A stretch of 64,000 nucleotides of DNA, taken from contig NC_016745.1 of NCBI RefSeq assembly GCF_000243075.1, positions 2,001,001-2,065,000 of the forward strand, given 5' to 3'. Shown here piece after piece: positions 46,791 to 55,463 of this stretch (the stretch's first letter is position 1; the number at the start of each line of letters is the position of its first letter). Under the pieces are notes generated by a model. It was not told the origin of the DNA. It saw only the letters and a program-made list of their open reading frames with translations, and made no database searches. The stretch comes from Oceanimonas sp. GK1 (lineage in GTDB: Bacteria; Pseudomonadota; Gammaproteobacteria; Enterobacterales; Aeromonadaceae). A program made the position numbers and the translations under genes.

Positions 46791-49274
46791 TTAATTTGAA
46801 ATGGATATTTTGCTTTTTATCTTTGCTTCTATGGCACTATACAAATCTATATCCTCTGCAGGCGTTTCGATAGAAACAATTAAAGAGTAGCGAGATAGTT
46901 TTTTATATCTTTCCAGTTTTTTTCGAGTTCGCCACCAACCTGTTGCGGGGTATACTGCTAGCAAGCCACGCTCTGCTAAATCAGCTGCAGTCCCCTCCCA
47001 AATATCTTTGTGAATCGAGCCTTTGTTTCGGGATTCACCTAATAACCAGTTGGGGTCTGAAGGGGTTTGAAGTGAACCTTCTTCTTCATCTCTTGCAGCT
47101 CTACTTAACCTACTAAGGAAACTCTTCCTAGACTCGGTTGGACGTTTAACATCAAATCTCAACTGGTGACTAGGGTATCTATATTTGCTAGATACATTTC
47201 TACTTGATGGATTAGGCTCAATGAAATATGAAAGAGTAACTGTCATCTTTACTGTGGTATCGCCAAGTTGAAGAAGTTGTTCCTTTGGCCAAGGGATGTC
47301 ATGAATATGCATATCTCTAGTTGACGGCTCTTTCCCTTTCAACTTTTCAAAAGGTTGCAATTCGTCTTCAACTATCATAGCTAACGAGTTACTAGCACTC
47401 CATAGTGCTTTCTTGATATTGGGAACTCCATATCCTACACATCTAACTAAGTGCTGTGCTTGCTTACGTTTAGTGTAATTAGTGTAAGAAAACTGGTTTA
47501 TCATATTGTCAGTCCATTCGGCTGAATGAACAATCAATGCTCTGATAGTCTCCGGTCTAAAATTTGGATAGTTTGCATATAGTTCAGCTGCAAATTTCGA
47601 TGCTAGTGCAGTAGCCGCACTTGTTGCATTGAAAGTAGAAAATAATCGTGTCTGAATGTCATGATGTGTACTCAGAAGTTGTAGGCTTGAAATTGAGGCT
47701 GCTGAGTAGGCATCTATACCCATGTTCCCTCCCTCAAAAACAACTTCGGGTTTTATAGGCATATCTTTAGACCAAGTAGCCGAAGTGGTACTATATGGGC
47801 TTAGTCCACCATTTGGTGCAAGAGGTGAAAAACACATTGCATCATTATCAGTGATGTCAACTTTATTAGTGTATGCACCAATAGTTAAAGCATTCCATGA
47901 CTGGCCTGGATCATGAATATCTTGTAATTCATTGTATTGGGGGTATTCTTTTAACTGACTTAAATCATCTCCAGTATTACCTGCACATACAATGAATAAT
48001 CTTTGGTAAGAGTTTTCTCCAAGATAGTCCACACATAATGAGTCTAACTCAGAAGACCATGCAGATGGTTTACCTCTATCTCTAGAGTCTTTCGCTGATA
48101 ATGCCATGGTATAAATGCGTCTTCTGTCGAAGTTTTCGATTTCAGACAAAGAAATACCATCTGCGGTTATTTGTCCTAAATGCTTACCTTCGTTATCACC
48201 TGGATAACGTAATAGTTTTATAGACTCTAATTTATGATTGACCTTTATCTCACCAGAGTGTTCTAGAACTGATGCTAAATCTCCCCATATAGCTAAGCCA
48301 GCCATTGCTGTACCATGCCCGTTGCTATCTGCTTTATCCCAATTCGAATCTACAGTAAAAGTATCAGCTGTGTCAGCATATGAAGATAAAAGAGGGTGAC
48401 CTATGTTCACACCTGTATCTAATATAGAAACATATGGGGTTTCTTTATCATGCCTTGGCTTGCTTATTACTCTTCTTTCAAGATCATCAATCCATTGGCG
48501 TTGCTCCTTAATACTTAAGGAATCAAAAAACTCTGCTGTAGTTTTAGATTTTCTTATTTCAGATATTTTGCTTAATAAAGCAGATGAGTTTGCTAGGGAT
48601 TTTATTGATGTTTTTACAAGTAAAATTGTTCTCTCAGGAAACTCGAGAGTGCTATCTGAGACTTTAATTTCATTGATAGCGCATAACTTTTTGAAGTCAT
48701 CAATTACGGATAATCTATCATCAGCTACAGGCAACCAAATCTCAAACCAGTGTACTTCTTCAACAGAGGATGGAAATAAATCAGGGCTGTCTGTCCAAAG
48801 GTTTTCAACTACTGTATTTCTAATTTTGGAAATTGCATTTAAAAGAGAGGCGTGTTTAGGTCCTGAGCTGTTATCTTTTGTTGTGTCTAAGTAATCTGAT
48901 ATCTTTTTTTCTAAACTTTTGAACTTACCTAATGGGACTAATATGTTGGCAATAAAGGTATTTTCTTTTTTTATTACACTTAATAATTCGATGCCTGCAC
49001 GAACATCTGCTAGCTTTTCAAGGCTCAACTCAATGTCAGGGAAGCTTTCAAATGTTAGCTGTACGCCAAGAGGTGAGTCTAGTTCAATATTTTCCACCTC
49101 TTTAGTGAGTTTTATTTCAGCGTTCTTTGCTAAAGATAGCTGTTGAGATAGATTTTCTCCATGAGTGTTTCTATCTCTAATTGGGATTTTTGTTTTTGAT
49201 ACAACCATTCTTGGGTATGTGTATTTTTGTGACTTTCCGATGTTCCCTAAAAATAAGTGTTTTTTATTCTTCAT
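46791..49274 (-). CDS. Subtilisin-like (S8) serine protease paired with an AAA ATPase
   Basis: This 827-residue protein has a central S8 protease domain: Asp286 (YVSILDTGVNIGHPLL), His320 (SNGHGTAMAGLA), oxyanion Asn433 (VCAGNTGD) and Ser552 (NATSAATALASKFAAEL; the usual GTS is ATS). The first 280 residues show no signal peptide and look like a non-catalytic N-domain; the C-terminal 200 residues form an additional domain. The lack of a secretion signal suggests it acts inside the cell. It lies 19 bases after the AAA gene on the same strand. AT content is far above the host's. ATPase-protease pairs of this type occur in bacterial conflict islands, so a defence role is inferred, not shown. Confidence 0.85.
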   Translation of the reverse strand: MKNKKHLFLGNIGKSQKYTYPRMVVSKTKIPIRDRNTHGENLSQQLSLAKNAEIKLTKEVENIELDSPLGVQLTFESFPDIELSLEKLADVRAGIELLSVIKKENTFIANILVPLGKFKSLEKKISDYLDTTKDNSSGPKHASLLNAISKIRNTVVENLWTDSPDLFPSSVEEVHWFEIWLPVADDRLSVIDDFKKLCAINEIKVSDSTLEFPERTILLVKTSIKSLANSSALLSKISEIRKSKTTAEFFDSLSIKEQRQWIDDLERRVISKPRHDKETPYVSILDTGVNIGHPLLSSYADTADTFTVDSNWDKADSNGHGTAMAGLAIWGDLASVLEHSGEIKVNHKLESIKLLRYPGDNEGKHLGQITADGISLSEIENFDRRRIYTMALSAKDSRDRGKPSAWSSELDSLCVDYLGENSYQRLFIVCAGNTGDDLSQLKEYPQYNELQDIHDPGQSWNALTIGAYTNKVDITDNDAMCFSPLAPNGGLSPYSTTSATWSKDMPIKPEVVFEGGNMGIDAYSAASISSLQLLSTHHDIQTRLFSTFNATSAATALASKFAAELYANYPNFRPETIRALIVHSAEWTDNMINQFSYTNYTKRKQAQHLVRCVGYGVPNIKKALWSASNSLAMIVEDELQPFEKLKGKEPSTRDMHIHDIPWPKEQLLQLGDTTVKMTVTLSYFIEPNPSSRNVSSKYRYPSHQLRFDVKRPTESRKSFLSRLSRAARDEEEGSLQTPSDPNWLLGESRNKGSIHKDIWEGTAADLAERGLLAVYPATGWWRTRKKLERYKKLSRYSLIVSIETPAEDIDLYSAIEAKIKSKISISN

Positions 49275-49293
49275 TATCCTTGCTCACTAAATG

Positions 49294-50277
49294 TTACAAG
49301 ATGTTTTTTCTCATTTCCTTTCTATCTAATATAGCTTCTTTTACTGAGGCAAATGATATTCGGTCTAAATTGTGAATTAACATCTCTTTGATAGCTTCTT
49401 CTGCGGCTCTTGTAATTTCGGCACTGCTTAATTCTGCGGCTACTTGTGCTAGCTTCTTCCATTGAAAGCCTTTTGCCACATATGGCTGAAGTCTATTTTT
49501 AAATAAAGTTATTATCTCTTCATCATCTGGTAGCTCATACCTAATTACATCATCGAAGCGTCTAAAAAGAGCGTTATCTAAAATTTCAATATGGTTAGTA
49601 GCACAAACTATTAAGCTGTTTGACTCATCTTGTTCTATCATTTGCAGAAAGCTATTTAGAATTCTACGAGCTTCGCCAACATCATTTTGTGCGTTTCGTT
49701 GTGAGCCTAAGGCGTCAAACTCATCGAAGAAATAAACCCCCCGAACGTCATTTATTGCATCAAATACTTGCCTTAGTTTTCCAGATGACTCTCCTAAGTA
49801 TTTTGTAATTAATGCATCAAGCCTTACTTGAAAAAGAGGGTAATCTAACTCTCCAGCTAATATTGACGCCGTAAACGTTTTACCAGTGCCTGGTGGTCCT
49901 ACTAATAAAACCTTTCTGCGAGGGGACAGTCCATGACTCTTTAGCCTTGTCATAAACTTTTGCTCTCTGATTAATCTCTCTAGCCTAACTTTTAGAGCGT
50001 CTTTTGCAATTAAATCACTTAGCTTATTTTTAGGCTGAGATGCGAAAAGTAATCCGCTTGAATCTTGGATGCCTTTTGCAATAGAAATAGGAGCATTTTT
50101 TTCTACATTAGATTTTTTTTTGGCTTTTAGAATTATATCGCGGAGCTCTTCGGCTAACTTACCATGACCATTACGCGCTTCATGTGCTGCCATTTGTAAA
50201 GCAACAGACATAAAACGGTCCTCATCCTTCTCTAGATGTGACTGTAAAAGTGCTTTTAGTTGCTCAGAACTGGCCAT
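49294..50277 (-). CDS. AAA ATPase, partner of the S8 protease
   Basis: This 327-residue AAA protein is of the COG0464 (spastin/FtsH-core) class. It has Walker A GPPGTGKT (127-134), the pore-loop region ITKYLGESSGKLRQVF, Walker B VYFFDEFDAL (Asp185, Glu186), sensor-1 ICATNHIE and arginine fingers LFRRFDD (239-240). The first 90 residues form a helical adaptor region. It is upstream of the S8 protease in a two-gene operon, and may deliver substrates to it or act as a sensor. Confidence 0.88.
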   Translation of the reverse strand: MASSEQLKALLQSHLEKDEDRFMSVALQMAAHEARNGHGKLAEELRDIILKAKKKSNVEKNAPISIAKGIQDSSGLLFASQPKNKLSDLIAKDALKVRLERLIREQKFMTRLKSHGLSPRRKVLLVGPPGTGKTFTASILAGELDYPLFQVRLDALITKYLGESSGKLRQVFDAINDVRGVYFFDEFDALGSQRNAQNDVGEARRILNSFLQMIEQDESNSLIVCATNHIEILDNALFRRFDDVIRYELPDDEEIITLFKNRLQPYVAKGFQWKKLAQVAAELSSAEITRAAEEAIKEMLIHNLDRISFASVKEAILDRKEMRKNIL

Positions 50278-50747
50278 GAGTGCCTTCTATAAATCAATTT
50301 ATATAGTCAAATACTCTTATTTTCGCATAGTAATCTAAAAATATCCATAGCTTTACTGACTTATGGATAAAGTGTGTGTCTCAGTATGTAGACAAAGTAT
50401 AGGCGCAAGGTGACGAAGGCTACTGTGGAGGTTGCGCTGCGGTAGCGCTTGCCAGTGCTTACCATAGATAATCAGCTTTCTAGTACCCAGACTGAGCTTA
50501 CAATCACCATAGCCATAGGAGGGCAGCACCTTTGAATCAAGCTGGCACGTTTTTTGTCGGAGTAACGGCGAGAGATAAAGCATGTGCTATGGTCTGGTCG
50601 AGATCCCGCCCCTCAACTTCGGGTTATTGAAATATGTCTTTTGTTACCAAAATGTAGTAGGAGATTAAAGCTCCCCGTCTACGATTAACAGATGCAAGCG
50701 ATACGATAGCGGTAAAAAGTAAGCAAAAACTTATAAGACTGTGAACA
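50278..50747. other. Spacer upstream of the AAA gene, no gene recognised
   Basis: A 76-codon minus-strand frame (50353-50583) shows no family likeness or ribosome-binding site and is not called. The area nearest 50278 is AT-rich and should contain the promoter of the AAA-subtilase operon. The part beyond 50600 leads into the first right-end-like sequence. Confidence 0.5.
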
Positions 50748-50834
50748 CAGTATTTTGCTCGGTATTGAACCAGTCTCATTTTATAACCTGCTGATTTATA
50801 ATGATAAAATTTCAATGTCAATCATCGGGTGAGA
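50748..50834. repeat. Right-end-like sequence 1 (degenerate attR)
   Basis: CAGTATTTTGCTCGGTATTG (50748-50767) has the two-arm pattern seen at the true right end, and ATCGGGTGAGA (50824-50834) matches the core region ATCGAGTGGGA at 9 of 11 bases. GGTAT starts at 50761, exactly 66 bases before the core-like GGGTGAGA at 50827, as in the other two copies. Confidence 0.6.
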
Positions 50835-50854
50835 CCGGCTATGGCCGAATGAAT

Positions 50855-50884
50855 AAAAAAGCCACTGTAATGCAGGGGCTTTTT
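50855..50884. terminator. guaA-terminator-like hairpin after right-end 1
   Basis: AAAAAGCC-ACTG-TAAT-GCAG-GGGCTTTTT resembles the displaced guaA terminator at 62795-62823, and both are preceded by GAATGAA. It also lies just after the higA stop and may serve that gene. Confidence 0.7.
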
Positions 50885-50895
50885 GTTGTGTGGTC

Positions 50896-51180
50896 TCAAT
50901 CAGCAGGCTGTAGTGTCTTGATCGGTGGTTGCGGGTGCTGCCTGGCTTGGGCTAGATCGTAGTTCATCTGCATGGTGAGCCAGGCACGGGCCGTGCTCAC
51001 CCCCGCCATTTCCAGACGAAGAGCAAGATCAGGGCTGATCGCCGCTCGGCCGTTCAGTACACGGGACAGAGCTACACGGGACATGCTCAGTCGCTCAGCC
51101 GTTTCCTTGACGGACAGGCCCAGCTCAGCAATAACGTCTTCGCGCAGCAATTCGCCAGGGTGTGGAGGGGTCATCATCAT
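50896..51180 (-). CDS. higA: HigA-family antitoxin-like regulator without a toxin partner
   Basis: This 94-residue XRE-type helix-turn-helix protein has the HigA signature MTPPHPGELLREDVIAELGLSVKETAERLSMSRVALSRVLNGRAAISPDLALRLEMAG and an AxAWLxxQxxYDLxxA tail. The ATG at 51180 follows GGAG; a start at 51207 is also possible. HigA normally follows a HigB toxin gene, but none was found on either side. It is divergent from the AbiE-like pair and may control it. Confidence 0.82.
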   Translation of the reverse strand: MMMTPPHPGELLREDVIAELGLSVKETAERLSMSRVALSRVLNGRAAISPDLALRLEMAGVSTARAWLTMQMNYDLAQARQHPQPPIKTLQPAD

Positions 51181-51296
51181 GGCTTTCTCCATTGTGGTAT
51201 TCGACATAGTAGTAGAGGCGCGGTATGTGAACCGGTGCCTGTATCGTTCAGGGTCTCCGCTCCTCTTGCAGTTCTTGGTGTTCACGTTTATGATTT

Positions 51297-51313
51297 GTTC
51301 ATGATTCATGAAC
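51297..51313. promoter_or_regulatory. Palindromic operator between higA and the AbiE-like pair
   Basis: GTTCATGA-T-TCATGAAC is a perfect 8-bp-arm palindrome just 12 bases ahead of the AbiEi-like GTG. A related palindrome (GTTCATGA-A-TCGTGAAC) lies beyond the island at 62853-62869. Confidence 0.65.
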
Positions 51314-51324
51314 GGTGATGATGT

Positions 51325-52323
51325 GTGAACACTAACGCGACTCTGCTGATGCTGGCCATGGATAATCTGCCCTCGCATATTCAAGGAGAGTGCACCTTTG
51401 ACCCACAGCCGGATGGCAAGCCTTACACCGATGCCCAGGTCACCCTGACTGTACGCGGCGAACGCTACCAGTTTAGCGCTGAAATAAAGCATATCCACCG
51501 TAAAGAAAGCCTCACAGCACTGCTGGACGCTGCTCATCCCAACACTCTGTTGGTGTGCAACAGACTGACTGCTCATCTCGCCGACTTTTGCTCCAGCAAC
51601 GCTATCAACTTCATTGATGAAGCCGGCAACGCCAGGGTGAGCTGTAACGGGCTGAATCTGTGGATCGAGGGGAAAAACAGCTCTGTAAGTCACCTTGCAA
51701 CTCAGCAGCAGGCAAAGCCGGGGTTGGGCTTTATGAAGCTGTTGTTTGCCTTGTTGGCCCAAGAGGATGTGTTACATCTACCGTTTCGAACCATTGCCGA
51801 GATGGCAAATATTTCATTGGGCATGGTCAGCAAGGGTTTTAAACAGCTGGAGTCTGAAAAGCTTGTCAGTCTGGGCAGTACCCGGCGCATTCTTGATAAA
51901 GAAGCCCTTTACCATATCTGGATTGAACACTATCGCACGGTACTAAGACCAAAACTAGGTGGGCTAAAACTGGTTGCTCCTGATGATTGGCGAGAGATCT
52001 CCTTAACACCCAAGGATTGCTGGGGGGGAGAAGTGGCCGCCGATGAACTGACGGGTTATCTACAGCCTTATGAGTTACAGCTTTTTACCTTTGAGCCACT
52101 ACAGAAAAAGCTTGCTCTGCTCAAGGCAAAGCCTGACCCTGCCGGTAGACTCTGGTTGATTCCGGCATTCTGGGGAAAGGAGCTGGATGTCAATATCAAC
52201 GCCAGGGCATTACTGGCTGTTGCCGAACTGCTTGCAAGCAGCGATAGCCGAAACAAAGAGGTTGCCGAACTCATCAATGAGCAATATCTACACCTTAAAA
52301 CACTCCCTGAAACCTGGGTTTGA
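51325..52323 (+). CDS. AbiEi/MosA-like antitoxin of a type IV-like toxin-antitoxin pair
   Basis: This 332-residue protein resembles the COG4861 regulators paired with AbiEii-type nucleotidyltransferases, as in AbiE systems and MosAT of SXT elements. It has a winged-helix region (LHLPFRTIAEMANISLGMVSKGFKQLESEKLVSLG) and a C-terminal domain with DDWREISLTPKDCWGGEVAADELTGYLQPYELQLF. The start is a GTG (VNTNATLLML). It overlaps the toxin gene by 47 bases. It probably represses the operon through the nearby palindrome. Confidence 0.85.
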   Translation: MNTNATLLMLAMDNLPSHIQGECTFDPQPDGKPYTDAQVTLTVRGERYQFSAEIKHIHRKESLTALLDAAHPNTLLVCNRLTAHLADFCSSNAINFIDEAGNARVSCNGLNLWIEGKNSSVSHLATQQQAKPGLGFMKLLFALLAQEDVLHLPFRTIAEMANISLGMVSKGFKQLESEKLVSLGSTRRILDKEALYHIWIEHYRTVLRPKLGGLKLVAPDDWREISLTPKDCWGGEVAADELTGYLQPYELQLFTFEPLQKKLALLKAKPDPAGRLWLIPAFWGKELDVNINARALLAVAELLASSDSRNKEVAELINEQYLHLKTLPETWV

Positions 52324-53110
52324 GCCTGTACTGACACTAATCACCCGCACAACCAGGCAAACCGGAGTGCCATTTTTTGTTGCTGGGGCAACGGCGAGAG
52401 ATCTCGTTCTGTATCATGTATTCGGGCGGGATCCCGGTCGTCAGACCCGGGATATTGATACCGGTATTCTGGTGCCAGATTGGAACGCTTTCTCCCGAGT
52501 AAGACAGGCTTTGCTGGATGCTGGTTTAACCGTAACCAATAGAGTCCATCGACTTAAAGACCCCGACAGTGGCTTGCCAATTGATATTATTCCATTTGGT
52601 GCCATAGCCGATGACGCAGGTGAAATACAGTGGCCACCAGAGCATGCTGTCACCATGTCGGTGGCTGGATTTCAGGAAGCTTACGATGCCGCCTTATCAG
52701 TAGAGTTAGGGCAGGGCGATACCATCAAAGTCGCGTCACTGGCCGGGCTGACTCTGCTAAAGTTGATTGCCTGGCAGGAGCGGGGAAACGAGAGCAGCAA
52801 AGACGCGGCTGACTTTTTAACCATTTTGCTTGAGTACCAGCATGTTCAGGAGGATCGTCTTTGGGAGCCTTATATCCCGGGGGAGCGCATGGAGTATGAT
52901 ACCGAGAGGCAGGGGGCTTTCCTGCTCGGGTACGACTTGAAGATGATCTTGTCTGAGCCAGCCACCAACCCGGAGACCGTCAGCCGGATAATGGCATTGG
53001 CGGCTGATATTGATGGACTGGTCGGGGCTCAGTTCAGGAGTCAAAATCTCTGCAGTTACGAGAGGATAGAGCAGCTCCAACGTGACTTTTGGTCGGGACT
53101 GGAGTTGTAA
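52277..53110 (+). CDS. AbiEii/MosT-like nucleotidyltransferase toxin
   Basis: This 277-residue COG4849-type nucleotidyltransferase was started at the ATG at 52277 (MSNIYTLKHSLKPGFEPVLT), inside the antitoxin gene. Its nucleotidyltransferase core is PFFVAGATARDLVLYHVFGRDPGRQTRDIDTGILV (the DID metal motif) with a later DIIPFG, and a helical C-terminal half with LLKLIAWQERGNESSKDAADF. Members of this family are toxins that stop growth when the island is lost. Together with the upstream gene it is expected to stabilise the island or abort phage infection. Confidence 0.87.
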   Translation: MSNIYTLKHSLKPGFEPVLTLITRTTRQTGVPFFVAGATARDLVLYHVFGRDPGRQTRDIDTGILVPDWNAFSRVRQALLDAGLTVTNRVHRLKDPDSGLPIDIIPFGAIADDAGEIQWPPEHAVTMSVAGFQEAYDAALSVELGQGDTIKVASLAGLTLLKLIAWQERGNESSKDAADFLTILLEYQHVQEDRLWEPYIPGERMEYDTERQGAFLLGYDLKMILSEPATNPETVSRIMALAADIDGLVGAQFRSQNLCSYERIEQLQRDFWSGLEL

Positions 53111-53150
53111 GAACAGTCTCCACTCAGTTAAAAAACCAGAAAATTCTGAA

Positions 53151-53242
53151 CATGGTATTTTTCTTGGTATCGAAGAGTTGTGGTGTATTAAGCTACTGAT
53201 ATTTAAGGTTTTAAACACTCTGTAAATAATGGAGTGGAAGTG
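53151..53242. repeat. Right-end-like sequence 2 (variant attR)
   Basis: CATGGTATTTTTCTTGGTATCG (starting at 53151, with arms at 53151 and 53164) matches the true right end's arms at the same spacing. The core-like GAGTGGAAG starts at 53232, 81 and 68 bases after the two arms, exactly as at 62685/62698/62766. In frame it reads E-W-K-stop, like the end of guaA. Confidence 0.72.
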
Positions 53243-53479
53243 ACAGACACGCGTCGGCAATGTCTGGTACCGACTGGCAACGGCAGGTACCAGGTATTCA
53301 TAAGATAGAGAAGGTTGGCCCTTCCGCGGGAAGGGTAGCGAACTCTTGGGGGAAAGCAGCCTTGTGAAGAATATCTTTGGGAGAGGTGCTTGCTTCAAGT
53401 TATTGATCGTCGAGTTTGGCTGACATGGGGATTGAATGCCTTTGTATTCAGGTAAGCATAATGCTGGTAACGCAGTTTT
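53243..53479. other. Spacer after right-end 2
   Basis: No gene was recognised. It holds an inverted repeat CTGGTACC (53264-53271) / GGTACCAG (53286-53293) and a CCCTTCC-GC-GGGAAGGG hairpin near 53319-53336. The latter may end transcription of the efflux operon's kinase gene from the other strand. Confidence 0.45.
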
Positions 53480-54790
53480 TTACGCTTTTGATTCTGGCGG
53501 AGGTGGTACAGGAAACATCAGCTCTGCTCTTACCCCGTGATTCAGCCATTCCAGAGACAATTGCCAGCCAAGCCGATCACAGATTTTTTGCACAAGCATC
53601 AGTCCCAGCCCAAAGCTGCTATCACTATCTTCGGCTAGGTATTCGCTATTATTACGAATGACGATGCGCTGGTTCGTCACGGTAAGTGTGATGGTGCCCC
53701 TTTCTGTAAACTGATAGGCGTTGCGTAGAAGATTGGCCAATACGATACGCAATGGAACAAGAGGCAGGGGTTGCACCGATCTCGCTTCTGGATAGTCCCG
53801 CTGCAGCTGTACTTCTTTGCCCTGAAGCAGATATGCCAGTTCTTCACTGATGTCGTCCAGTAACCTTGCAGGATCAACAGAAGATATGGATGGCGGGGTG
53901 TCGTTTTCCCGGCTTAACCAGAGCAGGGTTCCTGTTAGCTGCTGCATGTTTTGGCTGGCTCGGTTTATCCGTTCCATCGGACGCTCGAACGTTGTCGGTA
54001 TGCCTACCCGCTGAAGTAATTCCATATTCGCTCGGATGATAGCGATTGGCGTACGTAATTCATGGCTGGCGTGCCGGACGAACTGGTGCTCGCGCTCCAT
54101 AAGCCCCGCGATCCGATCAAAGGCATTTCGGAGTCGCTCTGCAATGCTGTTTAGTTCGTGGAAGCGGAAGTCTGGTACCGGCTGCTGGATATTTTCAAGA
54201 GACAGGCTCTCAGCCCAGTCTGCCAGCTTCTGTGTGTAGTGGTTGATCCGGCGATTATAGATCCAGATAGCCACCAGCATGATCAGCAGATAGCCACCGG
54301 CCAGGTAAAATTTCAGCTGCCAGGTCTGATCTAAATCCGCCTGTTCCTCTTTGGTCAGCAGGTTGCTCTGATAGTCGGAAATAACGAACAGGCGCCGCTG
54401 ATCAGGTAGCAGGTGCAGGTAAACAATCAGGTAGCGCGAGTCCTGCCAGTCTTCCTCACCCCAGTGATAGTCGCTGAATTGTCCGGGTTGCAAGGTATCC
54501 GGATCGATCAGTTGTCGATAAAACTCAGGTGCGTTATCCAGATTATCTAGGAAGGAGCGAATTGATGATGAGTTCGACAAGGGTGTCTCAAGATTTTGTC
54601 GGTATTTGGCCTCGAAGGACCGGGCTTCCATCAGTAGTGCGCCACCGACCGCTTCATCCAGCCCCTTGATGAAGAAAAATTCAAACGCAATAGAGAAGGC
54701 CAGCGCTGTTATCAACGCCAGCCCTGACACGTAAAGGGCCAGTTCCCGACGCATGGTGCGTCGCTGCCGCTTACTGTTCCGGGGTTGCAT
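53480..54790 (-). CDS. Sensor histidine kinase of the efflux operon
   Basis: This membrane histidine kinase of about 436 residues has a membrane helix near its start (VSGLALITALAFSIAFEFFFI), a periplasmic sensor domain, a second helix (FYLAGGYLLIMLVAIWIY), HAMP, phosphoacceptor FVRHASHELRTPIAIIRANMELL, N-box LANLLRNAYQF and a G-box FGLGLMLVQKICDRLGW. The start is uncertain between 54790 and 54754. The signal sensed is unknown; genetic linkage to the RND pump suggests the pump's substrate. It is the last gene of the operon. Confidence 0.9.
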   Translation of the reverse strand: MQPRNSKRQRRTMRRELALYVSGLALITALAFSIAFEFFFIKGLDEAVGGALLMEARSFEAKYRQNLETPLSNSSSIRSFLDNLDNAPEFYRQLIDPDTLQPGQFSDYHWGEEDWQDSRYLIVYLHLLPDQRRLFVISDYQSNLLTKEEQADLDQTWQLKFYLAGGYLLIMLVAIWIYNRRINHYTQKLADWAESLSLENIQQPVPDFRFHELNSIAERLRNAFDRIAGLMEREHQFVRHASHELRTPIAIIRANMELLQRVGIPTTFERPMERINRASQNMQQLTGTLLWLSRENDTPPSISSVDPARLLDDISEELAYLLQGKEVQLQRDYPEARSVQPLPLVPLRIVLANLLRNAYQFTERGTITLTVTNQRIVIRNNSEYLAEDSDSSFGLGLMLVQKICDRLGWQLSLEWLNHGVRAELMFPVPPPPESKA

Positions 54791-55463
54791 CACGGATCGC
54801 AAATCCCTGTCCTTTAATCGTGTGTATCAGGTTTTTATCGAAAGGCTTATCAACTTGCTGCCTCAGATGGAACATATGTACTTTCAGGCTGTTACTGTCA
54901 GGTGGTTCATCCGGCCACAGAGCCTGTTCCAGTTGGCTTCGGCTCACGACCGCTGGGCTCGCGCGCAGCAGCGTTTCCAGAAGAACCAGGCCGGAAGGTT
55001 TCAGTTTAAGCAGGGTGCCAGCACGGCTGACGGTGCGGTTATCCAACTCCAGTGTAAGGTCGGCCAGACACAGTTTGCGCACCTGGCCACTGCGTCGTTT
55101 GGCCAGCGCCCGAACCCGCATGATCAGCTCTTCCATTGCGAAGGGCTTCACCAGGTAGTCGTCAGTGCCGGCACGGAAACCGGCGACTTTATCGTCCAGC
55201 GTGTCCCGGGCGGTGAGCATCAGTACCGGAATGTCTATTCCCTGTTGTCTGAGTTTTTCACACAGGCTCAGGCCGTCGATCTGTGGCAGCATAAGATCCA
55301 GCAGCAGCACGTCATAACGGTTAGAGGTTACGAGTTGCAGTCCCGCCTGACCGTTGTAGGCATGATCGACACAGATATTTTCCAGCGCCAGATAGTCGGC
55401 CACCGACGCGGCCAGATCACGGTCATCTTCTACCAGTAATACCTGCACAGCCTGATCGCTCAT
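54771..55463 (-). CDS. OmpR-family response regulator of the efflux operon
   Basis: This 230-residue response regulator has a receiver domain with acidic pair EDD, phosphoacceptor DLMLPQIDG, and K of KPFAMEEL, and a winged-helix output domain (SRSQLEQALWPDEPPDSNSLKVHMFHLRQQVDKPFDKNLIHTIKGQGFAI, key parts). The ATG at 55463 overlaps the RND permease stop (ATGA). It probably binds the GTTAAW direct repeat upstream of the operon. Confidence 0.93.
   Translation of the reverse strand: MSDQAVQVLLVEDDRDLAASVADYLALENICVDHAYNGQAGLQLVTSNRYDVLLLDLMLPQIDGLSLCEKLRQQGIDIPVLMLTARDTLDDKVAGFRAGTDDYLVKPFAMEELIMRVRALAKRRSGQVRKLCLADLTLELDNRTVSRAGTLLKLKPSGLVLLETLLRASPAVVSRSQLEQALWPDEPPDSNSLKVHMFHLRQQVDKPFDKNLIHTIKGQGFAIRDATPEQ

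Noticed and set aside
50353-50583. 76-codon minus-strand frame upstream of the AAA gene
   Set aside because: No ribosome-binding site, no family likeness, and an unusual composition; treated as chance.
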